Of a stretch of 64,000 nt of DNA, positions 1 through 8,700 are shown piece after piece. The DNA is from Anaeromassilibacillus senegalensis (GTDB lineage: Bacteria > Bacillota > Clostridia > Oscillospirales > Acutalibacteraceae). Below the pieces are notes generated by a model. That model was not told the origin of the DNA. It worked only from the letters and a program-made list of their open reading frames with translations, and ran no database searches. Positions within the stretch are counted from its first letter, which is position 1. Each line of letters starts with the position of its first letter. The position numbers were made by a program, and so were the translations under genes. The DNA is taken from positions 437,053 through 501,052 of the forward strand of contig NZ_LN868535.1 of the NCBI RefSeq assembly GCF_001261775.1. Reading direction: 5' to 3'.

Positions 1-91
1 ACCAAAACAAAGCTGCTGGAGCCTACACTGCACGGACAGCGAAATGATCCGCCGGTATTTACAGCCGCTTGGGCGGCGGAACGGATTCCCA

Positions 92-129
92 CACAAAAAC
101 GGCCTCCAAGGAAGCTCCTCGGAGGCCGC
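92..129 (-). terminator. intrinsic terminator of the NhaC-type antiporter gene
   Basis: Arms CGGCCTCC (100-107) and GGAGGCCG (121-128) form an 8-bp GC stem. On the minus strand it is followed by a T-run (the A-run at 95-99). It lies about 35 bp past the stop of the antiporter gene. Positions 1-90 show nothing else recognisable. Confidence 0.8.
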
Positions 130-163
130 CGCTTATATATCGCAGATTTTCAAATTTGCAGCA

Positions 164-1717
164 TCAGGAAGCGTCCGCCGCCTTTGACGCTTTCGCCTTC
201 TTCATGCTCAGGCGATGGAGAACCACCAATGCGCCCACCAGGAGCAAAATGCCGCTGCCAAGCGTCAGCCAGACGTTCGCACCGCTCAAACCGGCTACCA
301 GATAGCCGACAAAGCAGCAGCACGCCACAACAATACAATACGGGAGCTGCGTGGACACATGCTGGATGTGGTTGCAGCCCGCGCCCGTGGAGGACAGGAT
401 GGTCGTGTCCGAAATCGGGGAGCAGTGGTCGCCGAAGACGCTGCCCGCCAGCGTCGCGGAGAGCGCCACCACCAGAAGCTCCGGCGCGATTGCCACGCAG
501 GTGGGGACGACAATCGGGATCAGGATGCCGAAGGTGCCCCACGCGGTACCCATGGAGAAGCTCAGGAACGCCGCCACAGCAAAGATGATCGCCGGAAGCA
601 GGGCCGCCGGCAAGGCGCTGCCCGCCACCATGTCCTTGACGAACTCGCCGGTCATGAGCAGGTCGCGGCACACGCCGCTGATGGTCCACGCCAAGGTCAG
701 GATGATAAACGCCGGAACCATGGATTTTACGCCCATGGTGATGCCCGCCATAAAGTCGCGGAACTTCACCACACGGCGCGGGACAAACAGCAGGAACGCC
801 ACAACCAGCGCCGCAAAGCCGCCCAGCACCAGGGCCTCCGCCGCGACGCAGTTGCCGAACGCCGCGCCGATGGAATGATACGCCGGGTCGTCGCCCCAGA
901 ATCCGCCGTTGTACAGCATCGCCAGAATAGAAAAGACGATCAGCGCGAAGATCGGGATCAGCATGTCGAACACACGGCCCTTCTCGTTGACGGGCATGGC
1001 GTCCGCTTCCTCTTTATCGATCGCACCCAGATCGCCCGCCTCCGCGGCTTCCTCCACACGCTCCATCGGGCCGAAGTCCAGATTGACAAAGCAGAGCAGG
1101 AAAACCATCAGGATGCTCAGAATCGCATACAGGTTGTACGGGATCGTAGCGACAAACGCCGCAATATCGCTCTCAAATTCCCCGGTGATCGCCAGGTTGG
1201 AGCCGACCGCCGCCGCCCAGCTGGAAATCGGGGCAATGATGCAGATCGGCGCGGCCGTGGCATCGATGATGTATGCCAGCTTTGCCCTGGAAATATGGTA
1301 CTTGTCGGTGACCGGCTTCATCACCGTGCCGACGGTCAGGCAGTTAAAATAGTCGTCGATGAAGATCAGGGAACCCAGAACGCCCGTCGCCACCATGGCG
1401 CTGCGCTTGGATTTGAGCTTGTTGCCGGCCCAGCGCCCATACGCCTGGGAGCCGCCGGCCATATTGACCACCGCGACCAGCGCGCCCAGCAGGGCGAGGA
1501 ACAGAATGATGTTGATGTCCACACGGTTCGCCATGAGTTTGAACGCATAATCGACGGTTCCCACCACCGGGTTTCCGCCGCTCATGCAGGCATAGATCAG
1601 CGTTCCGGACAGAATGCCGATCATCAGCGAGGAAATGACCTCCTTGGTCATCAGGGCCAATGCGATTGCAATGATGGGCGGCACAATCGAAAGCCAGCCC
1701 GCGTAAATTGGATCCAT
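164..1717 (-). CDS. NhaC-family Na+/H+ antiporter
   Basis: A 517-residue polytopic membrane protein with about 12 hydrophobic segments. It should exchange cytoplasmic Na+ for H+ across the membrane. The family signature IDDYFNCLTVG is at residues 120-130, followed by MKPVTDK. Near the C-terminus is FGDHCSPISDTT, another hallmark of the COG1757/NhaC group. A charged cytoplasmic loop (around residues 218-250) divides the two halves. The ATG at 1717 has a GGAGGGG Shine-Dalgarno 7 nt upstream. The gene looks monocistronic, with its own promoter and terminator. Substrate specificity (Na+ or an organic acid, as in MleN relatives) cannot be read from the sequence. Confidence 0.9.
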   Translation of the reverse strand: MDPIYAGWLSIVPPIIAIALALMTKEVISSLMIGILSGTLIYACMSGGNPVVGTVDYAFKLMANRVDINIILFLALLGALVAVVNMAGGSQAYGRWAGNKLKSKRSAMVATGVLGSLIFIDDYFNCLTVGTVMKPVTDKYHISRAKLAYIIDATAAPICIIAPISSWAAAVGSNLAITGEFESDIAAFVATIPYNLYAILSILMVFLLCFVNLDFGPMERVEEAAEAGDLGAIDKEEADAMPVNEKGRVFDMLIPIFALIVFSILAMLYNGGFWGDDPAYHSIGAAFGNCVAAEALVLGGFAALVVAFLLFVPRRVVKFRDFMAGITMGVKSMVPAFIILTLAWTISGVCRDLLMTGEFVKDMVAGSALPAALLPAIIFAVAAFLSFSMGTAWGTFGILIPIVVPTCVAIAPELLVVALSATLAGSVFGDHCSPISDTTILSSTGAGCNHIQHVSTQLPYCIVVACCCFVGYLVAGLSGANVWLTLGSGILLLVGALVVLHRLSMKKAKASKAADAS

Positions 1718-1772
1718 GGACTCTTCCCCTCCAAATTCAGGCCCGCGGCGGTCCGCGCGGCCCTTTTTTCCT

Positions 1773-1802
1773 ATTTTACCGGACTAAAGCGGGGAAAGTC
1801 AA
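1773..1802 (-). promoter_or_regulatory. sigma-A-type promoter for the antiporter gene
   Basis: On the minus strand TTGACT (1797-1802) and TAAAAT (1773-1778) are separated by 18 bp, about 55 bp ahead of the antiporter start codon. Confidence 0.55.
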
Positions 1803-1862
1803 TAAATTTTGACAATTTTTTCATAATTTATTCATATTTTTGGGAAATGTTGCGAAATTAAA

Positions 1863-3314
1863 TCAAAATTGAGATTTTAAAACCTCCATTTTCCGCTGGA
1901 GGATCGCGCGCGTCTCCTCTTGGGTGTATGTGCCGCCGCTCTTTTCCAGGAAGGCCAGCAGGTCCTTAAAGCAATAGGAGAGGGATTTTTCGCGCAGGGT
2001 AAACGATGCGTACGCATTGGGATGGTGCTCCTGTATGAGATGCACCGCGCCGTCGCGGTAGACCACCGCCTCCAACCCGATGGAAAGCCGCGGCATACCG
2101 GGGCGGTACATCAGGTGGACGCGGGAATCGTTCCACATCGTGTCATACCGGCGCAGAAGCTCGTAACGGTCGCGGACCTGCAGCGGCGCGCAGTCAAACT
2201 CCGGAATCTGCCAGAAACGGCCGGTGTTGCAGAAATAGTCCAGGCCCTCCAACGTGAAATAGTCAATCTGGATACTGCGCTTGCTCCATTCCTCGTTCTG
2301 TCCGCAAATATACTCCATGAGCTGGTCCATCAGTGCGCCGATGCCGGGCAGGTTCCAATTGACGTTTCGCTCCAATATGTCCCGCGTCAGATAGGGAACC
2401 AGGCACGGCTCCGCGGAAATACTGTACCGCGGCGGCTCCCTGCTTGGAGCAATCTGCCCGTCAAACGCCAAATTTTCCGCCGCCGTATGGATTTTACCGC
2501 ACAGCGGCTGCGTTTTTGTCACGGCCTCCGCAAACAGCTTTTGAAAAAACGCGACCTGTTCCTTCCCCCGGTGGCAGAGCGCGTACTCCAGCCGGCTGGA
2601 AATCTGGATGGCACTGCCCCCGGCGACCACCAGATAGGGCAGCAGGTTGTTGTTGGAAAAATGGGCGTGCACGTTGTCGTAATAGTAGTACGGCACATAG
2701 GCGCAGCCGGCACCGGCCGCCTGCATGGCCGCGCGCAGGCAGCGCAGGTTGTACCGGTTGTCTCCGTTTTTTTCCGTCCCCTCCAGGCAGAGGATGTGCC
2801 GGATCGTACAGGTTCCCTTTTTGGGTGCCAGCTCCGGCAGCGCCTGGAACAGGGAATCGTATTCCGGCTGTACCATCAGCAGGATTTCGCCGTTCTTCTG
2901 TTCCATCTCCGTCCGGATGGCGGACAGTACCGCGTGGTTGACCCCCAGGCTTCCATACAGCGGCCCTTCCGGAACCGAACCCCATTGCGCCAGCTCCGGA
3001 AGAACGGCGGAATCGGATTCTTCCGCGGACGCGACCCGAAAGGAACTGAGGAATTCCGACGTGCAGCTTCTGCGCAGGTATTCCTCCTCGCCCATATCGG
3101 CGATGTTGAAGCAAGCCGTCAGTTCCGCCTGTTCCTCGGGACTGAGCCGCAGCCCCTCCGCCAGCTGGCGGAATGCTTCCACGGGAATCTTCCGGTCTCC
3201 GCTGACGTATTTGTAGAGCGTTGCACGGTCGATCCTACAGAGGGTTGCCAGTGCATACATCTTGATCTGCTTTTTCTGGATGATCTCTTTTAATTTCTCC
3301 GACAGCATAGACAT
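1863..3314 (-). CDS. XRE-family transcriptional regulator, large
   Basis: A 483-residue protein with an N-terminal XRE/Cro helix-turn-helix (about residues 5-60, including LCRIDRATLYKYVSGDRKIP) and a roughly 420-residue C-terminal region that I do not recognise. That region may be a ligand or signal-sensing domain. The start is taken as the ATG at 3314 because AAGGAGG lies 8 nt upstream; an upstream in-frame ATG (3356) lacks a ribosome site. It is divergent from the membrane-protein gene at 3481, so it could regulate that gene or itself. This is inference from position only. Confidence 0.75.
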   Translation of the reverse strand: MSMLSEKLKEIIQKKQIKMYALATLCRIDRATLYKYVSGDRKIPVEAFRQLAEGLRLSPEEQAELTACFNIADMGEEEYLRRSCTSEFLSSFRVASAEESDSAVLPELAQWGSVPEGPLYGSLGVNHAVLSAIRTEMEQKNGEILLMVQPEYDSLFQALPELAPKKGTCTIRHILCLEGTEKNGDNRYNLRCLRAAMQAAGAGCAYVPYYYYDNVHAHFSNNNLLPYLVVAGGSAIQISSRLEYALCHRGKEQVAFFQKLFAEAVTKTQPLCGKIHTAAENLAFDGQIAPSREPPRYSISAEPCLVPYLTRDILERNVNWNLPGIGALMDQLMEYICGQNEEWSKRSIQIDYFTLEGLDYFCNTGRFWQIPEFDCAPLQVRDRYELLRRYDTMWNDSRVHLMYRPGMPRLSIGLEAVVYRDGAVHLIQEHHPNAYASFTLREKSLSYCFKDLLAFLEKSGGTYTQEETRAILQRKMEVLKSQF

Positions 3315-3414
3315 TGTGAACGCCTCCTTCCTCACCCTCATTTTAACATTCTTCAATCCTATTTTAACAGCTTTTATTTCTTTTGGGCCGACGGGTGCAT
3401 TTTTTTCGCAAACG

Positions 3415-3423
3415 TGCTATGAT
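3415..3423 (+). promoter_or_regulatory. extended -10 promoter
   Basis: TGCTATGAT is a TGn-type extended -10 element with no clear -35. It lies 58 bp before the TTG start at 3481, in the divergent gap between the XRE regulator and the membrane protein. Confidence 0.45.
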
Positions 3424-3480
3424 TTGGGAGTATCCGACGCAGACTTTCCCCATACTATTCCCAGAGAAGGAGCGAAAACA

Positions 3481-5142
3481 TTGAGTAAGAAAAAAAGAGT
3501 GATCTGGAATATCCTGCTCGCCGTGCTGTTTGCCGGCTGGGTCTTTGCTACAAACCCGAATCTGAACCCGCTCTATCCGGACGGCGCATTCATCTGGCTG
3601 GCACTGTTCAGCTGCTATCTGGCGCTGAACTTCATCATCGGCCTCGGCGGCCTGCATATGGAGCAAAACGCAAACGGCGTGCCCGTGGTCCGCATCGGCC
3701 ACGACGCGCACGGAACCAAACGCACGCTCAAGGTGCTGGCGGTGCTGTGGGGCCTGTTTGTCCTGCTGAACCTGGCCTCCACGGTGATCGTCAATTACGG
3801 CGCGTACCGCGACCAGCTCGGCACGCCGGAGAAGGCGCAGTTTACCGACACGGTGCAGCCCATCTCGCAGGACCAGCTGCCCATCGTAGACAAAGCGCTG
3901 GCGCGGGAGCTGGCGGATAAGAAGCTGGGAGAGAACCCGGGCCTGGGCAGTCAGGTGGTGCTGGGCGAACCGGTGATCCAGCAGGTGCAGGGCAAGCTGC
4001 TCTGGGCCGTGCCGCTGGAGCATTCCGGCTTTTTCAAATGGCTGAACAACATGGACGGTTCCGCGGGCTACATTGTCGTATCCGCGACGGACGTCAACGA
4101 CGTCACGCTGGTGGACGACTACAAGATCAAATACCAGGCGGGCGCGTACCTGCTGGACAATCTGGACCGCCATGTGCGTCTCGCGGGCGGCGGGATGTTC
4201 CGCGGCGTGACGGACTACTCCTTTGAACTGGACGACAGCGGCCGCCCGTTCTGGGTTGTCACCACCTATAAAAACAACTGGCTGTTCGCCCTGCCGGAGG
4301 CCAACGGCATCATCACGGTGGACGCGCAGACCGGCGCGGCATCCTCCTACGGCATGGACGAAATCCCGGAGTGGGTGGACCGCGTCCAGCCGGAAAGCTT
4401 CATCACCACGCAGATTGCCAACCAGGGCGAATACGTCCACGGCTTCCTCAACTTTTCCAATCAGGATAAATTCAAGCCCAGCGCGGGCCATATCATCGTC
4501 TACAACGACGGCGACTGCTACCTCTTCACCGGTCTGACGAGCGTCGGCTCCGACGAATCCGCCATTGGGTTCATGATGGTCAACATGGTGACCAAGGAGA
4601 CAAAGCTTTACCAGATGAGCGGCGCGACGGAGTCCGCCGCGATGAGCTCCGCGCAGGGCAAGGTACAGCAGTACGGCTACCAGGCGGCGTTTCCAATGAT
4701 CATTAACCTGGACGGCCAGCCGACGTATTTCATGACGCTCAAGGACAACGCGGGCCTGATCAAGCAGTACGCGTTCGTCTCCGTCGCCACGTACACCAAC
4801 GTCGGCACGGGCGAGTCCATCAGCGCGGCCCTGCGCAACTACCGCCAGACCCTGCGGGAAAACAACAGCGGCAAGGTGGACACCAGCGTGGGGGACGAAG
4901 CCGTCACCGGCACGGTGCTCCGCATCGCGGGCGAAGCGCTGGGGGATACCATCACCTATCGCGTCATTTTGGAGAATGAACCGCATCTGATCTTCACTGT
5001 CCCATACGACATGAGCGCGGAGCTGTCCCTCACACAGCCCGGCGACCGCGTAAAGCTGCGGTATCTGCCGAGCGGGAACGGCGTCTGCACCGCGACGGAG
5101 TTCGACAATCTGGAGTTTACCCAGGAGGGGACAGGAGAATAA
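3481..5142 (+). CDS. conserved membrane-anchored protein of unknown function
   Basis: A 553-residue protein with a TTG start preceded by GAGAAGGAG at 8-nt spacing. Three N-terminal transmembrane segments (about residues 8-25, 36-55 and 80-100) are followed by a long, mostly extracytoplasmic region rich in beta-type sequence. A C-terminal portion (last ~90 residues) could be a small OB-like fold. I do not recognise the family. The upstream open frame is not coding, because the divergent promoter region lies there. It ends at a strong terminator. Confidence 0.7.
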   Translation: MSKKKRVIWNILLAVLFAGWVFATNPNLNPLYPDGAFIWLALFSCYLALNFIIGLGGLHMEQNANGVPVVRIGHDAHGTKRTLKVLAVLWGLFVLLNLASTVIVNYGAYRDQLGTPEKAQFTDTVQPISQDQLPIVDKALARELADKKLGENPGLGSQVVLGEPVIQQVQGKLLWAVPLEHSGFFKWLNNMDGSAGYIVVSATDVNDVTLVDDYKIKYQAGAYLLDNLDRHVRLAGGGMFRGVTDYSFELDDSGRPFWVVTTYKNNWLFALPEANGIITVDAQTGAASSYGMDEIPEWVDRVQPESFITTQIANQGEYVHGFLNFSNQDKFKPSAGHIIVYNDGDCYLFTGLTSVGSDESAIGFMMVNMVTKETKLYQMSGATESAAMSSAQGKVQQYGYQAAFPMIINLDGQPTYFMTLKDNAGLIKQYAFVSVATYTNVGTGESISAALRNYRQTLRENNSGKVDTSVGDEAVTGTVLRIAGEALGDTITYRVILENEPHLIFTVPYDMSAELSLTQPGDRVKLRYLPSGNGVCTATEFDNLEFTQEGTGE

Positions 5143-5221
5143 CCAAACGCAACGGAGCGGTCGCGTAATCCATTCGTAAAACAGGGCCGGCGCGTCACTC
5201 TCAGCAAATCCAAAACAATAA

Positions 5222-5265
5222 AACACCCGCGCAATCCATGCAGGTTGGATTGCGCGGGTGTTTTT
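5222..5265 (+). terminator. strong intrinsic terminator
   Basis: A 15-bp stem (ACACCCGCGCAATCC and its complement) is followed by TTTTT. It is 80 bp past the stop codon at 5142. Confidence 0.9.
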
Positions 5266-5420
5266 GTGGTTCCTGCAGCGTTTTTTTTACGCAACCGCCT
5301 GATAATGATTTTAAAACAGGGGCTCCCGGTTAAAAAAATAACAAAAACAGTAATTATTCCCAACAAATACGACAAAAGTTTATGGGACCTTACAAAGTTC
5401 AATAAAAACGATAATACCTC

Positions 5421-5449
5421 TTGCTCTTGGTGGAAATCTCTGGTATACT
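5421..5449 (+). promoter_or_regulatory. promoter of the riboswitch-controlled protease gene
   Basis: TTGCTC (5421-5426) and TATACT (5444-5449) are separated by exactly 17 bp, placing the transcription start about 45 nt before the c-di-GMP aptamer. Confidence 0.65.
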
Positions 5450-5499
5450 GAGGCCAATCGATAACCTAGTGGATCACTCGAGTATCCAAACCGAAACAA

Positions 5500-5590
5500 T
5501 TTCATGTTTTGGCAAACCTGTCGAAAGGCAGGGACGCAAAGCCACGGGTCTAAGCCGATGAAGGTATGACAGCCGGTTGCAGCTTTGAAC
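5500..5590 (+). promoter_or_regulatory. cyclic di-GMP-I riboswitch aptamer (GEMM-I)
   Basis: The sequence contains the ordered GEMM-I landmarks: GGCAAACC, then a GAAA-capped P2 hairpin (CCTGTCGAAAGGCAGG), then GGGACGCAAAGCCACGGG, CTAAGCC, and the closing GACAGCCGGTTGC arm. The family binds c-di-GMP and controls motility, adhesion and surface-protein genes. Here it lies between a promoter and an intrinsic terminator in the leader of a secreted M60 protease gene, which suggests transcriptional control. On or off sense cannot be settled by eye. Confidence 0.88.
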
Positions 5591-5620
5591 GGGATTTTTC
5601 CGTTCTGAGTTTTTAACTGA

Positions 5621-5667
5621 CGCTCTCAGACTGTCCATTTGCGGACCGGTATGAGGGTGTTTTTTTA
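5621..5667 (+). terminator. riboswitch expression-platform terminator
   Basis: Arms CGCTCTCA (5621-5628) and TGAGGGTG (5652-5659) pair with two G-U wobbles around an inner GTCC/GGAC helix, followed by seven T. A smaller GAACGG/CCGTTC hairpin (5587-5605) lies between aptamer and terminator and may be part of the switch. Confidence 0.7.
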
Positions 5668-5742
5668 TTCCCAAAATCGCACGAATGGGGCAGATCGCCG
5701 CCCCTTCCGCGTGCAAACTGAAGAGAAATGGAGAGAAAAGAG

Positions 5743-8700
5743 ATGAAACGTCATCAATTATCCAAGGCATTATCCCTGATCCTAACGTTCGCACTGGCAA
5801 TCCAGGCGGCCGGCCCGGCCTTCGCCGCCGAACAGCCGCTCACCGGGGAAAAGGACAGCGCATCCTTCACCGAAGGCTACGAGGCGCCGGAGGAGGAAGC
5901 CGCCCCGCTCATCATGGACTATGACACCACAGCGGAAACCGAGCCCGTACAAAACGACGTGGTGGACCTGGCCGCAGAACCGCTGGAGGAAGCGGAAGTG
6001 GCGCCCACCGGCACGGTGGGAAGTTTCTCCGTCCCCGACGCGTATACCGACGCCTATGACGCGGCGTTTGCCGTGCAGGCCGCTTCCGTAGCCACAAACG
6101 GCGGAAAATACGGATCCAGCGTGGTCACAAACGTGATTGACGGAAATACAAACACCCATTGGGAGACCGGCAAGGCCAACGGCGGCAATTTTGTCAATCA
6201 TCTGACCTTTACCTTCGCCGAGCCGGAGACGCTGGGCAGCGTGGTATACTATCCGCGCGTGCAGGGCGCGGCCAACAAGGGCTTCCCGACCGCGTTTTCC
6301 ATCTACGCCTCCCAGAGCGACAGCGGGGAGGACTTTTCCCTGGTGTTCCAGGGGACGGCTAAGGCCGCCGCCGGCGGTACACAGATCGCCTTCCCGGAAA
6401 CCTCTTTCAAGCGCCTGCGCTTTGTATTTGATACCTGCCAGGCCAACTGGGCCGCCTGCGCGGAAATGAAATTTTACCGCGCCGACCTCCTTCCCGCACA
6501 GGTGGACAAGCTGTTTGCCGACGGGACCTGGAGCGCACTGGCGGACGGCATGACGAACGAGGACGTCGATGCGCTGGTAAACGGCATGGCGGAGCATCCC
6601 CTGCGCGACCTGTATGCAGACGCGCTGAATCTGGCCGCACAGCTGGCCGACGGCCAGACCGCGCCGGGCGTCACCGTATATGATGTGCCTGCCCGCGGCC
6701 CCTACGGCGACGACATCGGCCGCGCCGCCACCTGGAATCAGCTGTTCCCCTACCAGCCCACCGGCTACTACGCCGTACCGGGCACCACGCTGGATGTCTA
6801 TGTGGAACCCGGCTTTGCGGATGGCCAGTCCGGCTCGCTGCCGCAGATCGTCTTCGGCCAGATCGCCAAGGACAAGAACGGCTGGGGCCGCCGCTTTAAC
6901 CTCAAAGAGGGACACAATGTCATCAAAGTGCCGGGCGTCGAGAATATGAACCCGGGCGCGATCTACTTTGTCAACCACAACTACGGCTACACCGGCATTG
7001 CTCCGGACATCCGCTTTGTGGACGCCTCCGGCGGGGACGGCGTGCGCCGCTTCCCGCTCTTCTACCAGGATGACTCCACCGCCAACACCGGCTATCTGCC
7101 GGACCGCCGCGATGAGGCCGCTTTCCTGGAGGAACTGGAAGCCTATATTCCCACCCTGTCCGAAACCGACGCACAGGCCGCGGCAGGTGAAGGCAACTAC
7201 AACATCTGTGAGCTGGGCTCCGAAAACGTGCTGGTTTCCACCAGCGCCACCGGCGCGCGGAACGGCCTCAAACAGAACGGACTGGACCGCCGCACCGGCG
7301 AAACCCTGAGCGGCCCCTCCGATATGATGACCCTGCACGAAGAAAACTACAACCACATGATGACCTACGCCGGATACGAGCCGGAGCGCTTGGGCGAAAC
7401 CGCCGCTCCCAACCAGTCCGACCCGCTGTACCGCCAGTACCGTCCGATCGGCCGGTTTATGATCCGCGTCTTCTGCCAGGGGCCGTTCGGCTGGGGCGAC
7501 GCCGGTTACATCGGCTTTAACGGCGGCTTCTCCGAGAACAACAAGCGCGGCAACGATATGTTCTCCGCCGTGGCCTCCTGCGCACAGATCACCGGCGCGG
7601 GCTGGGGCCTTGAGCATGAGCTGGGCCACCTGCTGGAAGGCAGCCGTGTGGGCCGTGCGGAATACACCAATAACCTGTTCTCCCTGCAGTTCCAGAACGA
7701 ATTCCAGGTAGCCAACCGCGTTTCCGCCAGATTCCGCGAGGATATCCTGAAATATAATAACAACGATTATAAACTGGACGCACGTCCCGGATACATCGGC
7801 GGCAACTTCGTACTGCTCGCCATTCTGTATCAGCTGGAGGCCGTTTACGGCGACCACGGCAACGCCTTCTCCGCCGATTCGGTCTACGCCAAAACCCTGC
7901 GCTGGTCCCGCGACCACAGCGGACGCCTCGGCGGATTGGAAAACGGCAACACGCTGCACATGAACCGCTTTGCGGTAGCCGCCTCCAACGCACTGGGAAT
8001 CGACGTCACCAACCACTTTGAGTACTACGGCATCGAAATCACCGACGCGGCGCGCAAGCAGCTCGACCCCGGCCTGGCGCCGAATACAAAGAAGACCTGG
8101 CTGGCCACCAGTGCCGCGGACGCCAGGGAGGTACAGACGCTGCCCGAAAACGCGGCCGCTTCTGTGGAACTCTCCCGCAAGGATGGCAAAGCCGTTTTGA
8201 CCATGGACGTTCCCGGCGCTGCCGACGGCGCCGTGCAGACCTATGAAATCCTGCGCGACGGCGAATTCGCCGCCTATGCGCTGGCGGGCAACGCCTCCAA
8301 CGTCCCTGTCGCCGTCCCGTCCAACCTTTTGACCTGGACCGACGAGAACGGAACCGACGGCGCGGACCATGTTTACACTGTGCGCGCTTACGACGCGCGT
8401 CTCAATGTCTCCGCGGACAGCGAGCCCGTCACCTTCCATGCCAACGAGCCTTACCTTGTGCTGGACGGCTCGACACTGCTCTCCATCCACCAGGAATTTG
8501 ATCCTCTCTCCGTGGTCAAGGCCCACGCCGCCGACGGCCAGGATCTGACCGGTTCCATCGCCATCGCGGAAAGCGATCTGGACGTGGACGCGCGCGGCAG
8601 CTACACCGTCACCTATACAGTTGCCGACGAGGCGGGCAACGCGACATCCCTGACTGTTCCGTTCACTGTCATCAGCGGCTTCGTTTATGCCTCCGACGTG

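Noticed and set aside
215..1861. 548-codon plus-strand frame opposite the NhaC gene
   Set aside because: Arg/Gln/His-rich, no domain and no ribosome site; it is the antisense shadow of a GC-rich gene. The same holds for long antisense frames at 3364-5226, 5782-8934, 15942-17636, 27916-29850 and 33652-36120.
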